This document shows, in pieces, positions 1-8,921 of a stretch of 64,000 nucleotides of DNA; the stretch's first letter is position 1, and each line of letters begins with the position of its first letter. The DNA is from Acidiphilium sp. PA. GTDB taxonomy: Bacteria; Pseudomonadota; Alphaproteobacteria; Acetobacterales; Acetobacteraceae. The notes below the pieces were generated by a model. That model ran no database searches. It saw only the letters and a list, made by a program, of their open reading frames with translations, and was not told where the DNA came from. The translations under genes and the position numbers were made by a program. The DNA lies in the NCBI RefSeq assembly GCF_026191915.1, contig NZ_JAIMBY010000001.1, positions 682,001-746,000 of the forward strand, given 5' to 3'.

Positions 1-1
1 C

Positions 2-1081
2 GCCATCCCTGTGCGCAACGAGGAGCGTCATCTCGATGCATGTCTCAATGCGTTAGTCTCTCAAACGCATGCACCCGATGAAATCGTTTTGCTTCTGAAC
101 AATTGTACCGACGGCAGTCACGAAATTTGCCGTACCGCGCAACAAAAATATCCATGCATGACCATCGTTGTTTGCCGGTTGGAGGATTACGAAGCAAGCG
201 CCGGCGAGGCCCGGCGCCGCACCATCGATCATGCGCTCCGGCTGGCGGGCGATGGCGTCGTCCTGACGACCGATGCCGACTCGGTGGTACCGGCGACCTG
301 GGTTGCCGACAACCTTGCCGGGATCGCGGAGGATACGGATTGCGTCTGCGGGATGGCCGTGCTCGACCGCGAAGCGTGCAGCGAGGATCGCAAACGTCTT
401 GAGCGCGATGCGGCGCACGAAACTTTGCTGCTCGGCTTGCAGGATGAAATCAGAGCGATGATCGATCCTGATCCTTGCGACCCCTGGCCGCGGCATCAGC
501 AACACTCCGGCGCGAGTATCGCGGTGCGGGCCGCCGTCCTGCGCCGCATCGGAGGCGTTCCACGGGTCGTCTCGGGTGAAGACCGTGCACTGGTCGCAAA
601 ACTCGCAAGTCTCGATGCCCGAATACGGCATGCACCGGATATAAAAGTCCGCGTCTCTGGCCGGCTGTACGGTCGCGCCGCCGGCGGCATGGCCGAAACA
701 ATAGGACGCCGTCTGCACTGCCCGGATCAACTGACCGATGAGATGCTGGAACCGACAGTGGACGCCTATCGGCGCGTGCTCACGCGTGCGCGTCTGCGCG
801 ACCTGCGCCACGGCGATATCGGCGCCCCGGCGCTTGACAGGGTCGCAACCGATTTACTGATCCCGCCGGTTACCGTGCGTGCTGCACGAGACGCACCGCA
901 TTTCGGTGCAGCCTGGAACATCATTCAACACGCAAGCCCGATGTTGCGGCGCCGCCGCGTCGCCTTCGCCGAGCTGGCGCGCGAGACCCGCCAGGCATTG
1001 GTTTTGCGCGATCATCTCCGTTCGGGTCAGGTGCAGTGCCGCGAGAGTCTGGAGTGGAAAGATTTGCGTCATGCTCTGTGA
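2..1081 (+). CDS. Glycosyltransferase family 2 (5' partial)
   Basis: Predicted GT-A fold glycosyltransferase that would move a sugar from a nucleotide sugar to an acceptor. The frame is open from the first bases and reads AIPVRNEERHL, the usual beta-strand/nucleotide-binding start of GT2 enzymes, so the true start lies left of the window. The DxD-like metal site is visible as TTDADSVVP, and a later GEDRALVAKL carries the ED pair typical of the acceptor side. No membrane segment is apparent, so it is probably cytosolic. It overlaps the following acyl-CoA dehydrogenase by 11 nt and leads a chain of overlapping genes. The family is clear; donor and acceptor cannot be deduced. Confidence 0.88.
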   Translation, partial: AIPVRNEERHLDACLNALVSQTHAPDEIVLLLNNCTDGSHEICRTAQQKYPCMTIVVCRLEDYEASAGEARRRTIDHALRLAGDGVVLTTDADSVVPATWVADNLAGIAEDTDCVCGMAVLDREACSEDRKRLERDAAHETLLLGLQDEIRAMIDPDPCDPWPRHQQHSGASIAVRAAVLRRIGGVPRVVSGEDRALVAKLASLDARIRHAPDIKVRVSGRLYGRAAGGMAETIGRRLHCPDQLTDEMLEPTVDAYRRVLTRARLRDLRHGDIGAPALDRVATDLLIPPVTVRAARDAPHFGAAWNIIQHASPMLRRRRVAFAELARETRQALVLRDHLRSGQVQCRESLEWKDLRHAL

Positions 1082-2195
1082 AAGCGCTGCGTTAATCGAG
1101 GCATTGAGCGCCATCCTCCCCGCGCTGCAACGCCAGGCCATAATCGACGATGCCCTGGCGGCGTTCCCCACTGAGAGTTTTGAAAGGCTACAGAAGCTGG
1201 GGCTGCTGCGTGCCCCGCTCCCTGTAGCCCTCGGAGGCGCCGGCCTGGGCGACGGTGCGACGGGTGCCTCCGCATTGTTACGTGTGCTGACATTGCTGGG
1301 CGAAGCAAGCTTGCCGGTCGCGCGGCTGTACGAGGCACATGTCAACGCCCTGCAACTGGTCTGCCGTTACGCTCAAGACAGATTGATCCGCCGCTGCGCG
1401 CGCGATGCGGGCGCCGGGGCCCTATTCGCGTTGTGGGTCACCGATCCGCCCGAGTCCACGCTGGCCATGCACCGCGATGGCGACGGGTATCGTCTCGAAG
1501 GTTCCAAGGCATTCTGTTCCGGCGCAGGGATCGCAACCCGCGCGCTCATCACAGCGGCAATGCCGAGCGGCATCCGAATGCTCATCATCGACGTGGAGCC
1601 GGGCACCAGGGTGTTGCCAAGCCCGATAAAGCTCAGTGGTATGCGAGCGGCAATTACCGGCAGCATTGATCTCACCGGCATCCATGTGCCGGCCGACGCC
1701 CTGTTGGGTGAGGATGGCGATTACCTGCGCGAGCCGGTTTTTTCCGCCGGCGCCTGGCGCAGCGCCGCGGCGGCGCTTGGTGGTTTGAAGGCGCTTGTCG
1801 AAATTCACCGTGGCGAGATTCTTCGGCGCGGGCGTGCGCAGGACCCGCACCAGCAGGCGAGGTTCGGCGCGCTGGTGATGGCGTATGAAACCTCGCGCTT
1901 GTGGATGGCGCAGGCTGCGTTGCGCGCCTGCCTCGAAGATGACGACGCCGGTGCCATCGTCGCTTATGTCAATCTCGCCCGGCTGGCCGTCGAATCCGCG
2001 TGCCTGGATGCGATGCGGCTCTCGCAACGCAGTCTTGGTCTCGGTGCCTTCATCGCAGGTCATCCCGCAGAGCGCGTCTGCCGCGACCTTGCCACCTATC
2101 TGCGTCAGCCGGCGCCGGATGAAACATTGGTCAAAGCGGCAAGCCACTACTTCCACACGCAGCTTCCCGGCACGGCACGGGCAGGTGCCGCGTGA
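1071..2195 (+). CDS. Acyl-CoA dehydrogenase family protein
   Basis: A 374-residue flavoprotein-type protein of usual family length. The helical N-terminal domain is followed by the middle beta domain signature (WVTDPPESTLAMHRDGDGYRLEG... near residues 120-145) and an alpha-helical C-terminal domain. The family oxidises acyl-CoA thioesters at C2-C3 using FAD. The open frame extends upstream to about 879, but that part reads in an implausible arginine-rich style inside the glycosyltransferase gene. I chose the ATG at 1071, which gives a short overlap typical of translational coupling. I could not assign the catalytic glutamate with confidence. The context (glycosyltransferase, deacetylase, methyltransferase) suggests it tailors an acyl group for a conjugate rather than serving bulk beta-oxidation; that is inference. 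Confidence 0.85.
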   Translation: MLCESAALIEALSAILPALQRQAIIDDALAAFPTESFERLQKLGLLRAPLPVALGGAGLGDGATGASALLRVLTLLGEASLPVARLYEAHVNALQLVCRYAQDRLIRRCARDAGAGALFALWVTDPPESTLAMHRDGDGYRLEGSKAFCSGAGIATRALITAAMPSGIRMLIIDVEPGTRVLPSPIKLSGMRAAITGSIDLTGIHVPADALLGEDGDYLREPVFSAGAWRSAAAALGGLKALVEIHRGEILRRGRAQDPHQQARFGALVMAYETSRLWMAQAALRACLEDDDAGAIVAYVNLARLAVESACLDAMRLSQRSLGLGAFIAGHPAERVCRDLATYLRQPAPDETLVKAASHYFHTQLPGTARAGAA

Positions 2196-2923
2196 AGCGG
2201 GTCGCCGACCTGCTGGCCGGTTTTCGCGCCCTGCCCGCCGCCGACATCCACACGCTGCTAGGAGGCGCAAAACCCCTGATTCTGGCACCTCATCCGGACG
2301 ATGAGAGCCTGGGCTGCGGTGGTCTCATCGCGGCCGCGTGCGCGGCTGGCCAGCCGCCTATCATTGTGGTGCTGACCGACGGGGCCGCGTCACACCCGGG
2401 CTCCCGGCAATTTCCGCCGCCGCGCCTGGGTGCCGTGCGCGAGGCGGAAGCGCGGGAGGCGGTCTCCCGGCTCGGCCTGCCGCCCGGTAACCTGGTCTTT
2501 CTGCGCTATGCGGATACGGAACTGCCCTCGTGCGGACCCGCCTTCGATGCTGCCTGTGCCGATATTGCAAAGATCGCGTCTGCCGCCGGCTGCACGGTTC
2601 TGGTCGCGCCCTGGCATGGCGATCCGCATTGCGATCATCAGGCAGCCGCCCGGATCGCTGCGGCCGTCGCCACACGTGGCCGGCTGCGGTTGCTTTCCTA
2701 CCCGGTCTGGGGCTGGCTGCGCGCCGGCGCCGATCACGTCAGCGAATGTCGGCGCGGCGGCTTCCGCCTCGGCATCAAGGATCACCTGAGCGCGAAACAG
2801 CATGCGATCGCGGCACATGTTTCGCAATATGGCGCATTGATCACAGATTCGCCCGCCGGGTTCCAACTGCCGCCGGCACTGCTGGCGATCTTCGAGGCGC
2901 CATTTGAAGTCTTCATCGAATGA
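2192..2923 (+). CDS. PIG-L family N-deacetylase (LmbE-like)
   Basis: Predicted zinc-dependent deacetylase of the PIG-L/LmbE family, which removes N-acetyl groups from GlcNAc-type conjugates (as in GPI anchor, mycothiol and bacillithiol synthesis). The diagnostic metal motif LAPHPDDESLGCGG lies near residue 30, and a downstream histidine cluster (APWHGDPHCDHQAA, about residue 145-155) supplies the third metal ligand. The length of 243 residues is normal. The start is GTG, sharing GTGA with the end of the acyl-CoA dehydrogenase, and the end shares ATGA with the methyltransferase, so the genes are almost certainly co-translated. The substrate is unknown; the neighbouring GT2 makes a glycoside the likely candidate. 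Confidence 0.88.
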   Translation: MKRVADLLAGFRALPAADIHTLLGGAKPLILAPHPDDESLGCGGLIAAACAAGQPPIIVVLTDGAASHPGSRQFPPPRLGAVREAEAREAVSRLGLPPGNLVFLRYADTELPSCGPAFDAACADIAKIASAAGCTVLVAPWHGDPHCDHQAAARIAAAVATRGRLRLLSYPVWGWLRAGADHVSECRRGGFRLGIKDHLSAKQHAIAAHVSQYGALITDSPAGFQLPPALLAIFEAPFEVFIE

Positions 2924-3525
2924 CCGCCTCGCCGAGCCGTTCGCGCGACGCCGGCTATTTTGCCGCGCTGTACGACGCAAACCCTGATCCATGGAATTTC
3001 GAAGGCAGCGCCTACGAGCTTCGAAAATATCGGGCCACGCTGTCTGCGCTCGGAGGTCAGCAGTTCAACCGTGCACTCGAAGTCGGCTGCTCGATCGGCG
3101 TACTCACAAGCCTGCTCGCACCGCGTTGTGTCAGTCTGTTCGCCGTCGATATCGTCGAGAGCGCGCTGGCGGCCGCGCGGGTGCGCTGCGCTGCCATGGC
3201 GCAGGTGGAGTTTGCCTTGCTGCGCGTCCCTGAGGAATGGCCTGCGGGGCAGGTATTCGATCTGATTCTCCTTTCGGAAGTATTATATTTTCTGACACCT
3301 GCCGACATTGGGCGGGTCGCCGCGCATGTTACGAACGCACTCGCCCCAGGCGGCAGCGTCGTGCTGGTCAACTACACCGAACAGATCGACGAGCCATGCA
3401 GCGGCGATCAGGCGGCGGACGTTTTCATCGCCGCCACGCAGGCGCAGCTGCGTGTCGGTCTGCACGAACGCCACCAGGCTTTTCGGATCGACCGCTTACA
3501 ACCCTGTGGGAGCACACGTGACTGA
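2920..3525 (+). CDS. NodS-like SAM-dependent methyltransferase
   Basis: Class I methyltransferase of 201 residues. The N-terminal FAALYDANPDPWNF block is the hallmark of the NodS-like family, followed by SAM motif I (ALEVGCSIGVLTSLLA, about residue 47-62). NodS itself N-methylates the deacetylated sugar end of a lipochitooligosaccharide. Here it directly follows a PIG-L deacetylase, which fits an N-methylation step on a newly freed amine. That role is inferred from order and family, not shown. It overlaps the next gene by 8 nt. Confidence 0.86.
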   Translation: MTASPSRSRDAGYFAALYDANPDPWNFEGSAYELRKYRATLSALGGQQFNRALEVGCSIGVLTSLLAPRCVSLFAVDIVESALAAARVRCAAMAQVEFALLRVPEEWPAGQVFDLILLSEVLYFLTPADIGRVAAHVTNALAPGGSVVLVNYTEQIDEPCSGDQAADVFIAATQAQLRVGLHERHQAFRIDRLQPCGSTRD

Positions 3526-4003
3526 CGAACATTATATGAGACTGGCGATCGAGATGGCCAAACAGGGCGACCGCACGAGCCGCTGCAGCCCGATCGGCTG
3601 TGTTCTGGTGCTCAATGACGCGGTGATTGCGCAGGCGCACAATGAAGTCGAGCAGCGATGCGATCCGACCGCCCATGCCGAGATCGTCGCCATGCGCGCG
3701 GCCGGCACGCATCTCAAGCGCTCACGATTTCAAGGTGCGGTGCTATATTCGACGTTGCAACCCTGCGGTATGTGCAGCATGGCAAGCATTTGGGCGGGTA
3801 TTTCACGCATCGTTTATGGAGCCCAGCGGCATCAGGTGCATCAGATGTATTTCGAGGATCGCGATCTCGACACGATCGATTTCCTGCGTGATGCGTATAA
3901 GGACGATATTGCGATCGAAGCGGGCTTACTCGCTGAGGAATGCGCTGCCCTCTATTACGGTCCCGACGATGATCCGCCGCGGGAGGAACAGGCGAACCTG
4001 TGA
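3518..4003 (+). CDS. Nucleoside/base deaminase (CDA fold)
   Basis: Zinc-dependent cytidine-deaminase-fold enzyme. The HAE zinc/proton-shuttle motif (DPTAHAEIVAMRAA, about residue 50) and the PCxxC motif (TLQPCGMCSMA, about residue 85) are intact. The length of 161 residues matches the TadA/guanine-deaminase group. I take the GTG at 3518, which overlaps the methyltransferase stop; an ATG at 3536 would remove six residues. It is not obviously the housekeeping tRNA adenosine deaminase, because the C-terminal part differs and it is tied to the glycoconjugate-like gene chain. Substrate unknown. Confidence 0.85.
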   Translation: MTDEHYMRLAIEMAKQGDRTSRCSPIGCVLVLNDAVIAQAHNEVEQRCDPTAHAEIVAMRAAGTHLKRSRFQGAVLYSTLQPCGMCSMASIWAGISRIVYGAQRHQVHQMYFEDRDLDTIDFLRDAYKDDIAIEAGLLAEECAALYYGPDDDPPREEQANL

Positions 4004-4328
4004 TGAAGCCCGTTGATTGCGTCCCGGGCTGAGGAGCCCGGCATAGCGTATGAAAATGATTCCAATGTTTTATGCCTAAACGACGATCCGTTGCGTTGCC
4101 TCGGACAGCGATGAGCCACGCGGCACGGCGATCCGATCTGCACCGCCGGTCACCCCATAACGCGAACGAATGCGATTGGCTGACTAATCTAACCGTACGT
4201 GCCGCATGAAATTTGACCCGCATTTAACCCCAATTTTATGCAGGAATTCTTGCTATTACAATCATCATCACAAATCTTACCTGAAGCCGGGCAGATCATA
4301 ACCAGGCAAACGTGAAGGAAACTTAGTC
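4004..4328. other. Intergenic region with a possible terminator hairpin
   Basis: No convincing coding frame. A stem CCGGGCT / AGCCCGG with loop GAGG at 4024-4041 lies just after the deaminase stop and could end the upstream operon, although no clear T-tract follows. The right half is AT-richer and should hold the promoter of the small secreted protein. The ribosome-binding site GAAGGAAA precedes its ATG. Confidence 0.5.
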
Positions 4329-4613
4329 ATGAAAACAAGTTTATTTGTTACAGCGCTTACAGGTGGCGCCTTGAGTCTCGGTCTCGGCATCGCCGTCGCG
4401 CAAAGCACAGGCAGCGCGGCCGCCTCGTCGCAGTCAACCATGTCGCATGGAAACTCGTCAGGCACCGCGCCCGGTGCATCCCAGGGCAAATCTTCCGCTC
4501 GCATGTTAAAGAAACGCCGCACCAACGCAACGTCCGGTGCGGCCGGTAGCACAGATGGCGCGTTGAGCCATCAAACGGGAAATCAGGCGAAGACGCCACC
4601 CAAAACCCCGTAG
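4329..4613 (+). CDS. Small secreted low-complexity protein, unknown function
   Basis: A 94-residue protein with a clear Sec signal peptide (MKTSLFVTALTGGALSLGLG followed by IAVAQ, cleavage probably after AVA at about residue 24). The mature part is rich in Ser, Gly, Thr, Ala and Lys with no recognisable domain, and has a basic patch MLKKRRTNA around residue 58-66. The ribosome-binding site AAGGAAAC is well placed, so it is probably expressed. It stands alone between the plus-strand operon and the convergent comEC gene. I do not recognise it. Confidence 0.6.
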   Translation: MKTSLFVTALTGGALSLGLGIAVAQSTGSAAASSQSTMSHGNSSGTAPGASQGKSSARMLKKRRTNATSGAAGSTDGALSHQTGNQAKTPPKTP

Positions 4614-4782
4614 CACGCGAAAGGACCGCAAGGCGGGCTCCGTTGTAGCCGCATGATTGCGACCGCACGGGGAGCACTGGTCTTGCGTATCCCCGGTCCT
4701 TGCCCGGGCCGGCGCGTAACAGCGACGCGCCGGACCCGCGCAACCGACCGTGCGAGCGAGGTCGTAGGCCATCGTGTCCCTG

Positions 4783-6921
4783 TCACCGTGCCGCGTGATA
4801 ATGCCAACGCGCCGGCCACGGAGGAACCCAGGGGCGATCGCCTTGGATCGTCCGGTCGGTTCGGACCAGCAGCCGGTTTCGTCGGAACCAGACGGCCATA
4901 GCGCCGTTGCGCCACACGCTGAACCGGTCGATCACCAACCGCCCGTCCCGCCGGCAGATACCGTGCAGGGGTCGCGGCGATATCACCACCTTGGCGGAGC
5001 CGCAGCCCGCGGCGCCGGCGGCTCGGTCGGCAAGATACACGACGCGTCCTTGCGCGAGGGTACAGCGCCCCTGTTCGCACACATCCCCGGCGGCGCCTTG
5101 CCGCATGGCATCGCCCGCCCAGACCGGCCGCCATTGCGCGAGGGTGAACTTATCGACCCGTCCTGCCTCGATAACCCGCACCACCGCCCCATCGCGCACC
5201 CCGGCGAGATTACCGGTCGGTGATACCAGCACATCCGGCGCGCGCCCCAGCGTCATCGCCAGAACCCCCAGCGAGATCGGCGCCAGCCCTGCCAGGCGCG
5301 CGCGCGAGCGCAGCAGCCCCAGCAGCGCGAGCCCGATCGCGACCAGCGCGACCGCGTATCCCGGGCTCGGGCTGATCTCGATCAGCGCATGCGGCAACCC
5401 GCCGACCAGACGCGCCACCCGCAAAATCACCGCGATGCCCCACCCCATCGGCACCAGCGCCAACCGCGCGAGATGCAGGGGCATCAGCACCAGCGCGGCC
5501 ATGCCGAGCGGCAGCACTACCAGCGCGGTCAGCGGCACCGCGATCAGATTGGCGAGCACGTAATACGGCTCGATCTGCTGGAAATGATACGCCGCGAACG
5601 GCATCGAGGCGCCACCCGCCAGAAACGAGGTGAACGCCAGCGCCGCGATGTGCCGGCCCAGCCGCGCGGTGTGCGATGCCCCGCCGATCGAAAACCGCCG
5701 CCCGACCGCCTCATACCCCGCGATCAACGCGAGCACGGCGGAAAAGCTCATCTGGAAACTCGGCCCCGGCACCGCCTGCGGCTCGATCATCATCAGGGCG
5801 AGCGCCGCAAGCGCCAGGCCCCGCAGCGACAACGCCCGCCGCCCCGCGATAATCCCCGCCAGCACCAGCGCCGCCATCGCCAGGCTGCGCACGATCGGCA
5901 CATGAAACCCGGTCAGCGCCGCATAAATCACGCCGCCAACAAACGACACCACCGACGCCACAATCTTCGCCGGCACCCGCAGCAGCACGAATTCCGAAAA
6001 CCCGACGATGAACCGCGCCAGCGCATACAGCGTCGCCATCACGATGCCGATGTGCAGTCCCGCCACCGCCAGGATATGCGCGAGCCCCGCCGTAATGAAA
6101 TCCTGCCGCTCCGCCGGCGGAATCGAATCCTCGAACCCGGTCAGCAACGTCGCCGCGATCGAGCCGGTATCGAGCGGCAGATCGTGCAGGATCCGGACCG
6201 TGATGGCCTCGCGTACCTGGCGCAGCGCGCTGAACCAGCCCGGCGGCGCCCGCGCCGTCACATCGAGCGGCGAAATCGCGAATCCCACCGCCCCGAGCCC
6301 GGCAAAATACTGATCCCGCCCGAAATTCCACCCGCCCGGATAGGCCGGCCGCGACGGGCCATAGAGCAACGCCCGCACCCGCACGCTGTCACCCGCCTCG
6401 ACCGCGACATCATCGCCCCGCCGCAACTTCACCCGCACCGCCCGCGCCTGCACCGCGCCCCCGTTCAGCGTCGGGTGTGCAATCCGAATCCGCCGCCCGG
6501 TCGGCAACAGATCCACCCCCACCACGCGCCCAGTGATCGTGACGCCATGATGCGGCACCGCCAGCAGTGGCGGCATCCCCAGCGTTTGCACCTGCGCCCG
6601 GCCAAACCCCAAAGCCGCCGCCAGCAGCAACATCGCCCCACCACGCGGCACCGGCCAGCGCCAGACCAGCGCCAACAACCCCGCGGTGGCCGCAACCACA
6701 CCGCCCGCAACCCACACCGCGGGCTCGCGGGTCAGATCGAAATACACCAGCACGCCGCCGCCCATCGCGACGGGGAGAAACAGAAACAGCCGACCGCGTT
6801 CCGCGCCCAGAAACCGATGCGGCCAGTCGCCCATCACCGCACGGCCCGTGCCCGTGGCCCGTGCCACCACCCCAACCGACCGTTCGGCAATGATCAGCGC
6901 CGTACCCACCGCGTGCCTCAA
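4783..6921 (-). CDS. comEC: ComEC/Rec2 family competence (DNA uptake) channel protein
   Basis: Polytopic inner-membrane protein of about 700 residues, the typical alphaproteobacterial ComEC length. It is proposed to carry single-stranded DNA across the inner membrane during transformation. The DUF4131/OB-like region (VTITGRVVGV, then RVRALLYGPSRPAYPGGWNF) is followed by the competence domain with AVAGLHIGIV, then many hydrophobic segments, and the C-terminal block DRFSVWRNGAMAVW with GDRPWVP near the end. The first in-frame start is a TTG at 6921. An ATG at 6834 (MGDWPHRFLGAERG) would drop 29 residues and is equally plausible. No other competence gene is in the window. Confidence 0.88.
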   Translation of the reverse strand: MRHAVGTALIIAERSVGVVARATGTGRAVMGDWPHRFLGAERGRLFLFLPVAMGGGVLVYFDLTREPAVWVAGGVVAATAGLLALVWRWPVPRGGAMLLLAAALGFGRAQVQTLGMPPLLAVPHHGVTITGRVVGVDLLPTGRRIRIAHPTLNGGAVQARAVRVKLRRGDDVAVEAGDSVRVRALLYGPSRPAYPGGWNFGRDQYFAGLGAVGFAISPLDVTARAPPGWFSALRQVREAITVRILHDLPLDTGSIAATLLTGFEDSIPPAERQDFITAGLAHILAVAGLHIGIVMATLYALARFIVGFSEFVLLRVPAKIVASVVSFVGGVIYAALTGFHVPIVRSLAMAALVLAGIIAGRRALSLRGLALAALALMMIEPQAVPGPSFQMSFSAVLALIAGYEAVGRRFSIGGASHTARLGRHIAALAFTSFLAGGASMPFAAYHFQQIEPYYVLANLIAVPLTALVVLPLGMAALVLMPLHLARLALVPMGWGIAVILRVARLVGGLPHALIEISPSPGYAVALVAIGLALLGLLRSRARLAGLAPISLGVLAMTLGRAPDVLVSPTGNLAGVRDGAVVRVIEAGRVDKFTLAQWRPVWAGDAMRQGAAGDVCEQGRCTLAQGRVVYLADRAAGAAGCGSAKVVISPRPLHGICRRDGRLVIDRFSVWRNGAMAVWFRRNRLLVRTDRTIQGDRPWVPPWPARWHYHAAR

Positions 6922-7005
6922 CCTCCGATTGATTCACCCTAGGCGGAGATTGCCACGCCGCAAAGCAAAATCGCCCGCGGCAAGAAGCGATGCCGGCCGA
7001 TCGCG

Positions 7006-7755
7006 CTACCCGCGCCCAGCGAACGGCATCGTCGTCGCCATCACCGTCAGGAACATCGCGTTCGCATCCGGCGGCAGACCGGCCATATATACCAGCGTCT
7101 TGCCCACCACATCGACATCCATGGTCGGCTCCGGCTTGATCGTTCCATCCGCCTGCGGCACGCCGCTCGCCATCCGGCGCGTCATTGGCGTCGCAGCATT
7201 ACCGATATCGATCTGCCCGCACGCAATGTTGTGCGCCCGCCCATCCAACGCGATCGTCTTGGTCAACCCGGTGATCGCATGCTTCGTCGCGGTATAAGGA
7301 GCCGATCCCGGCCGCGGCGTATGCGCCGAAATCGAGCCATTGTTGATAATCCGCCCGCCCTGCGGCGTCTGATCGCGCATCATCCGGTACGCCGCATTGG
7401 CGCACAGAAACGCCCCGTTCAAATTCACCGACACCACATGGTTCCATTGCTCGAAGGTCAGATCACCGAAATTCGTACTCGGCACATTGTTCCCCGCATT
7501 GTTGAACAACAAATCCAGCCGCCCGCACCGCGATTTGACCGCCTCGAACAACGCCGCAACCGAAGCCGGATCCGTCACATCCGCCGGAATCGCCAACGCC
7601 CGCTCCGCCGCCGCCGCCAGACCGACCGTCTCCGCCAGCGCATCCGCCCGCCGCCCGGTCAGCACCACGAAATACCCCTCCGCCAACAGCGCCAACGCCG
7701 CCGCCCGGCCCACGCCACTGCCCGCTCCGGTAACCAATGCGATTTTTGTTGTCAT
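7006..7755 (-). CDS. Short-chain dehydrogenase/reductase (SDR)
   Basis: Classical SDR of 249 residues. The NAD(P) glycine motif VTGAGSGVG is near residue 8, NNAG near residue 85 and the catalytic YTATK near residue 150. It should therefore be an active oxidoreductase using NAD(P)H on an alcohol or ketone. It lies 176 bp downstream of denD in the same direction, separated by a palindromic repeat. Linkage to denD suggests sugar-acid or polyol metabolism, but the substrate cannot be read from the sequence. Confidence 0.88.
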   Translation of the reverse strand: MTTKIALVTGAGSGVGRAAALALLAEGYFVVLTGRRADALAETVGLAAAAERALAIPADVTDPASVAALFEAVKSRCGRLDLLFNNAGNNVPSTNFGDLTFEQWNHVVSVNLNGAFLCANAAYRMMRDQTPQGGRIINNGSISAHTPRPGSAPYTATKHAITGLTKTIALDGRAHNIACGQIDIGNAATPMTRRMASGVPQADGTIKPEPTMDVDVVGKTLVYMAGLPPDANAMFLTVMATTMPFAGRG

Positions 7756-7793
7756 TTTGCTTGTATCCTCCCCAAGAAATTAAAAAAACTGAA

Positions 7794-7925
7794 GGCAAGC
7801 ACTTCTTTTTTGAAAAAAGATGCAAAAAACTTTTTGACTCTGGGGCATGGGCGGTTTCACCGGCACGGGCCCAAATTAAAGAAGTTTTTTTGTTTCTTTT
7901 TTGTTCACAAAAAAGAAGACTCTTC
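7794..7925. repeat. Intergenic palindromic repeat, copy A
   Basis: About 130 bp of nested T-rich/A-rich palindrome. The left part is CTTCTTTTTTGAAAAAAGA then GCAAAAAACTTTTTGACTCTGG, the GC-rich centre is GGTTTCACCGGCACGGGC, and the right part is AAGTTTTTTTG then TTCTTTTTTG, TTCAC and AAAAAAGAAG. The same block occurs in reverse orientation at 40450-40573 and 41413-41530, and half of it at 42822-42870. Here it separates denD from the SDR gene. Confidence 0.85.
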
Positions 7926-7931
7926 CCCTCC

Positions 7932-8921
7932 CTAAGCCGCCACCACACCCCCCATCTCATCCTCGATATGCACCTGAATAATCTCATCGAACGTCGATTC
8001 CGCCTCAAACCCCAACGCCCGCGCCCGCTTCGCCTCGAAACTCGTCGGCCACCCCGCCACAATCCGCGCAATCGTCTCATCGGGCTCCCGCCGGATCAAC
8101 CCCACCGCCCGATCTCCCGCAACCCGCCGCAAGGCCTCGATCTGCTCACCCACCGTCGCCGAAAGCCCGGGCAGACTCAACGTCCGCCGCCAGCCCAACG
8201 GTGCCAGATCCATCGTCGCCGCATGCACCAGAAATCCGACCGCCGCCCGTGGGCTCGCATGCCAATGCCGCACGCCCTCATCCACCGGCAACACCGCCTC
8301 CTTGCCCGCCAGCGGTTCGCGCAGAATATTGGAAAAAAACCCCGAAGCCGCGGCATTCGGCGTCCCCGGCCGAATGCAGATCGTCGGCAACCGTATCGCA
8401 ATCCCATCCATGAACCCGTGCCGCGAATAATCCGTCAGCAACAGTTCACCAATCGCTTTCTGCACCCCATAACTGGTCAGCGGCGTGGTAAAAAACTCAT
8501 CCCCGATCACCGGGGGGAACGGCGCGCCGAACACAGCGATCGACGATGAAAACACCACCCGCGGCATATAATGCAAACGTATATGCTGGGCGCGGATCGC
8601 CTCGAACAGCAACCGCGTTCCGTCCAGATTGATCCGATACCCCTTGTCGAAATCCCGCTCCGCCTCGCCCGAAACAATCGCCGCCAGGTGCATCACAACG
8701 TCCGGCCGCTCTGCCACGCAGATCTCGGCACTTCCGGGCGCCGATAAATCGAGCGTATGCGTCACTACATCGCCCTCGAACCCCGCCGGCGCCGCCGGTG
8801 CGAACGCATCAACCAGGGTCAACTTCGTCACCGGCGCCGCCCCCAGCGTCCCGTCCGCCGCAAGCCGCGCCGCAAACTTGCGGCCCAACATCCCGGCCGC
8901 ACCAATAATCAGAATATGCAT
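7932..8921 (-). CDS. denD: D-erythronate dehydrogenase
   Basis: Extended SDR (NAD-dependent epimerase/dehydratase fold) of 329 residues, close to DenD length; DenD oxidises D-erythronate at C2 in four-carbon sugar-acid catabolism. The start MHILIIGAAGMLG carries the Rossmann GxxGxxG. Further motifs are LAAIVSGEAERDFDKGYRIN, VFSSSIAVFG and the catalytic YGVQK near residue 150, all characteristic of the DenD group. An upstream extension to 9020 is open but lacks family similarity; the ATG at 8921 has a GGGGAAACGATC leader. No kinase or isomerase partner (OtnK/OtnI type) is in the window, so the pathway assignment rests on this gene alone. Confidence 0.85.
   Translation of the reverse strand: MHILIIGAAGMLGRKFAARLAADGTLGAAPVTKLTLVDAFAPAAPAGFEGDVVTHTLDLSAPGSAEICVAERPDVVMHLAAIVSGEAERDFDKGYRINLDGTRLLFEAIRAQHIRLHYMPRVVFSSSIAVFGAPFPPVIGDEFFTTPLTSYGVQKAIGELLLTDYSRHGFMDGIAIRLPTICIRPGTPNAAASGFFSNILREPLAGKEAVLPVDEGVRHWHASPRAAVGFLVHAATMDLAPLGWRRTLSLPGLSATVGEQIEALRRVAGDRAVGLIRREPDETIARIVAGWPTSFEAKRARALGFEAESTFDEIIQVHIEDEMGGVVAA

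Noticed and set aside
5389-6942. 517-codon plus-strand frame opposite comEC
   Set aside because: Extreme Arg/His/Pro/Gln composition and full overlap with a convincing comEC.
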